Shown here piece by piece: positions 63,251-64,000 of a DNA stretch of 64,000 nt. The notes under the pieces were generated by a model. That model had not been told where the DNA came from, did no database searches, and was given only the letters and a program-made list of their open reading frames with translations. The translations under genes and the position numbers were made by a program. The number at the start of each line of letters is the position of its first letter. Within the stretch, counting starts at the first letter, position 1. Source of the DNA: Alkalidesulfovibrio alkalitolerans DSM 16529 (GTDB lineage Bacteria; Desulfobacterota; Desulfovibrionia; Desulfovibrionales; Desulfovibrionaceae); contig NZ_ATHI01000001.1 in NCBI RefSeq assembly GCF_000422245.1, forward strand, positions 1-64,000. The letters are read 5' to 3'.

Positions 63251-63294
63251 CGCTCTCGCGGCAACGCAGCAGACGGCGTCTTTTCAGCGGCCTG
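63251..63294 (-). repeat. Palindromic element family 1, partial copy at the end of the MauE/DoxX-like gene
   Basis: The boxes CTCGCGGCAACGCAGCAGA, CGGCGTCTTTTCAGC and GGCCTGAG match the outer end of family 1. The MauE/DoxX-like gene stops at the TGA of GGCCGCTGAAAAG inside it. Confidence 0.65.
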
Positions 63295-63700
63295 AGAAGC
63301 GGGCAGTGAGAAGGGCGGCGAGTCCGAGGACCACGAAGAGACCGTCGCGCAGCAGGTACCACTCCATGTTGCCGCCGCCCTGGGCCGTCACGGAGAAGCA
63401 GCCGCAATCCACGTCCAGGCCGCGCGCGTAGGCCGCGAAGAGCGACGCCCAGAACGCCCAGAGCATGAGGTTGGCCAGCCACAGCGCCCCGGCCGCCATG
63501 CGCCCGGCCAGAAGCAGCACGCCGACCATCAGTTCGAGCCAGGGCAGATACACGGCCGAGGCGTTCACCAGCACGGCGGGCAGCACCCGGTAATCCGCGA
63601 TGATGGCCGCGAACTCGGCCGGATGCAGGAGCTTGTCCAGACTCGCGGCCACGAACAGCGCGCCCAGGGCGAGGCGCAGGACGAGGTGCAGGCGGCTCAT
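63284..63700 (-). CDS. MauE/DoxX-like four-span membrane protein
   Basis: The 138-residue protein has four spans (about 5-30, 40-70, 75-100, 110-135). It shows LRLALGALFVAASLDKLLHPAEFA and the Cys pair DVDCGCFSV, characteristic of MauE/DoxX-type quinone- or disulfide-linked membrane proteins. It may move electrons or reduce a periplasmic thiol. The last residues (GR) and the stop come from the palindromic element. The ATG at 63700 overlaps the stop of the rhodanese gene, so the pair is coupled. Confidence 0.82.
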   Translation of the reverse strand: MSRLHLVLRLALGALFVAASLDKLLHPAEFAAIIADYRVLPAVLVNASAVYLPWLELMVGVLLLAGRMAAGALWLANLMLWAFWASLFAAYARGLDVDCGCFSVTAQGGGNMEWYLLRDGLFVVLGLAALLTARFSGR

Positions 63701-64000
63701 TGCTCGTCCCCGCAGACCGTGCACATGCCGCCCTCCTGGGTGCCCAGGAAGTCCGGCGCGCCGCCGCTCTCCGTGGGCAGCCCCTGGGCCTGCCAGCGCG
63801 ACCAGCCGTTTTTCAGTTCATAGATCTCGGCCACGCCCTCGGCGCGCAGCTTTTCGGCCAGTTCATGGCCCAGGGGGCAGCGCTCGCCGTCGCAGTAGGT
63901 GATGACGGTCAGGCCCTCCTCGAAGCGCGGCTTGTAGCGTTCGAAGGCGGGCTGGAATTCCGAGGGGGGCAGCGAGAGCGCGCCTTTGATGTGTCCCAGG
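63697..64000 (-). CDS. Rhodanese-like protein, 5' truncated by window edge
   Basis: The visible 101 codons (from LGHIKGALSLP to TVCGDEQ) encode the C-terminal half of a rhodanese domain. The active-site cysteine loop is YCDGERCPLG, followed by LAEKLRAEGVAEIYELKNGW. A C-terminal CxxC-like CTVCGDEQ is unusual. The gene continues upstream outside the window. The TGA overlaps the ATG of the MauE/DoxX-like gene (ATGA). The pair suggests periplasmic or membrane-associated sulfur/thiol handling. Confidence 0.82.
   Translation of the reverse strand, partial: LGHIKGALSLPPSEFQPAFERYKPRFEEGLTVITYCDGERCPLGHELAEKLRAEGVAEIYELKNGWSRWQAQGLPTESGGAPDFLGTQEGGMCTVCGDEQ

Overview
The window is high-GC bacterial DNA whose gene content fits a sulfate-reducing member of the Desulfovibrionaceae or a close relative (inference). 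The pointers are a CobD-CobQ fusion, a TIGR04283-type glycosyltransferase fusion, a sulfite-exporter-like cluster, Tat-exported superoxide dismutase, many signalling proteins with degenerate domains, and short dispersed hairpin repeats. No rRNA, CRISPR array, prophage or transposase was seen. The only tRNA is an initiator tRNA-Met.

Layout. 1-5.0 kb: a MerR-like DNA-binding protein, a two-domain membrane glycosyltransferase and HtpG. 5.0-9.7 kb: a repeat-rich gap, then cobD-cobQ and the ABC pair fetA-fetB, the latter split by a palindromic element. 9.7-16.7 kb: CPA2 antiporter, aminotransferase, glycosyltransferase, gamma-glutamylcyclotransferase-like protein, endonuclease IV and a YibE/F membrane protein. 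17-25 kb: alkaline phosphatase, superoxide dismutase, cyclopropane fatty acid synthase, a ferredoxin/membrane protein/TauE cluster and an HsdR_N-like protein. 25-36 kb: signalling (CheX-like, REC-PAS-GGDEF, a degenerate hybrid sensor, GAF-PAS kinase), an aminotransferase, ahcY and an ArsR-methyltransferase fusion. 36-40 kb: OsmC, a frameshifted XRE regulator, tRNA-fMet, glycosyltransferase, TVP38-like protein and acyltransferase.

40-44 kb is a tight operon of a KamA-family radical SAM enzyme, two D-Ala-D-Ala-ligase-like ATP-grasp enzymes and a GNAT acetyltransferase. One ATP-grasp gene carries a palindromic element inserted in frame. 44-47.8 kb holds a secreted small protein, a sigma-54 activator, a PH-like membrane protein and a tandem Usp protein. 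47.9-49.6 kb is a conspicuously AT-rich P-loop NTPase gene that looks acquired. 49.6-54 kb encodes a NeuB-like synthase with a glycosyltransferase, a winged-helix/Rossmann regulator and a flavoprotein. 54-59.5 kb has a methyltransferase and a five-gene overlapping operon ending in pabA-pabB-pabC. The end carries a RelBE-like toxin-antitoxin pair, uvrA, a MauE/DoxX-like membrane protein and the end of a rhodanese gene.

The most unusual feature is a family of about 120-150 bp palindromic elements: six full copies and four partial ones. The central stems differ between copies but stay paired. One copy interrupts an overlapping fetA-fetB junction between 15-bp direct repeats, one lies in frame inside an ATP-grasp gene, and others supply the stop codons of neighbouring genes. 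A second hairpin family sits next to it at three loci. Together they look like mobile or formerly mobile palindromic elements, comparable in behaviour (not in sequence, as far as I can judge) to Rickettsia palindromic elements.
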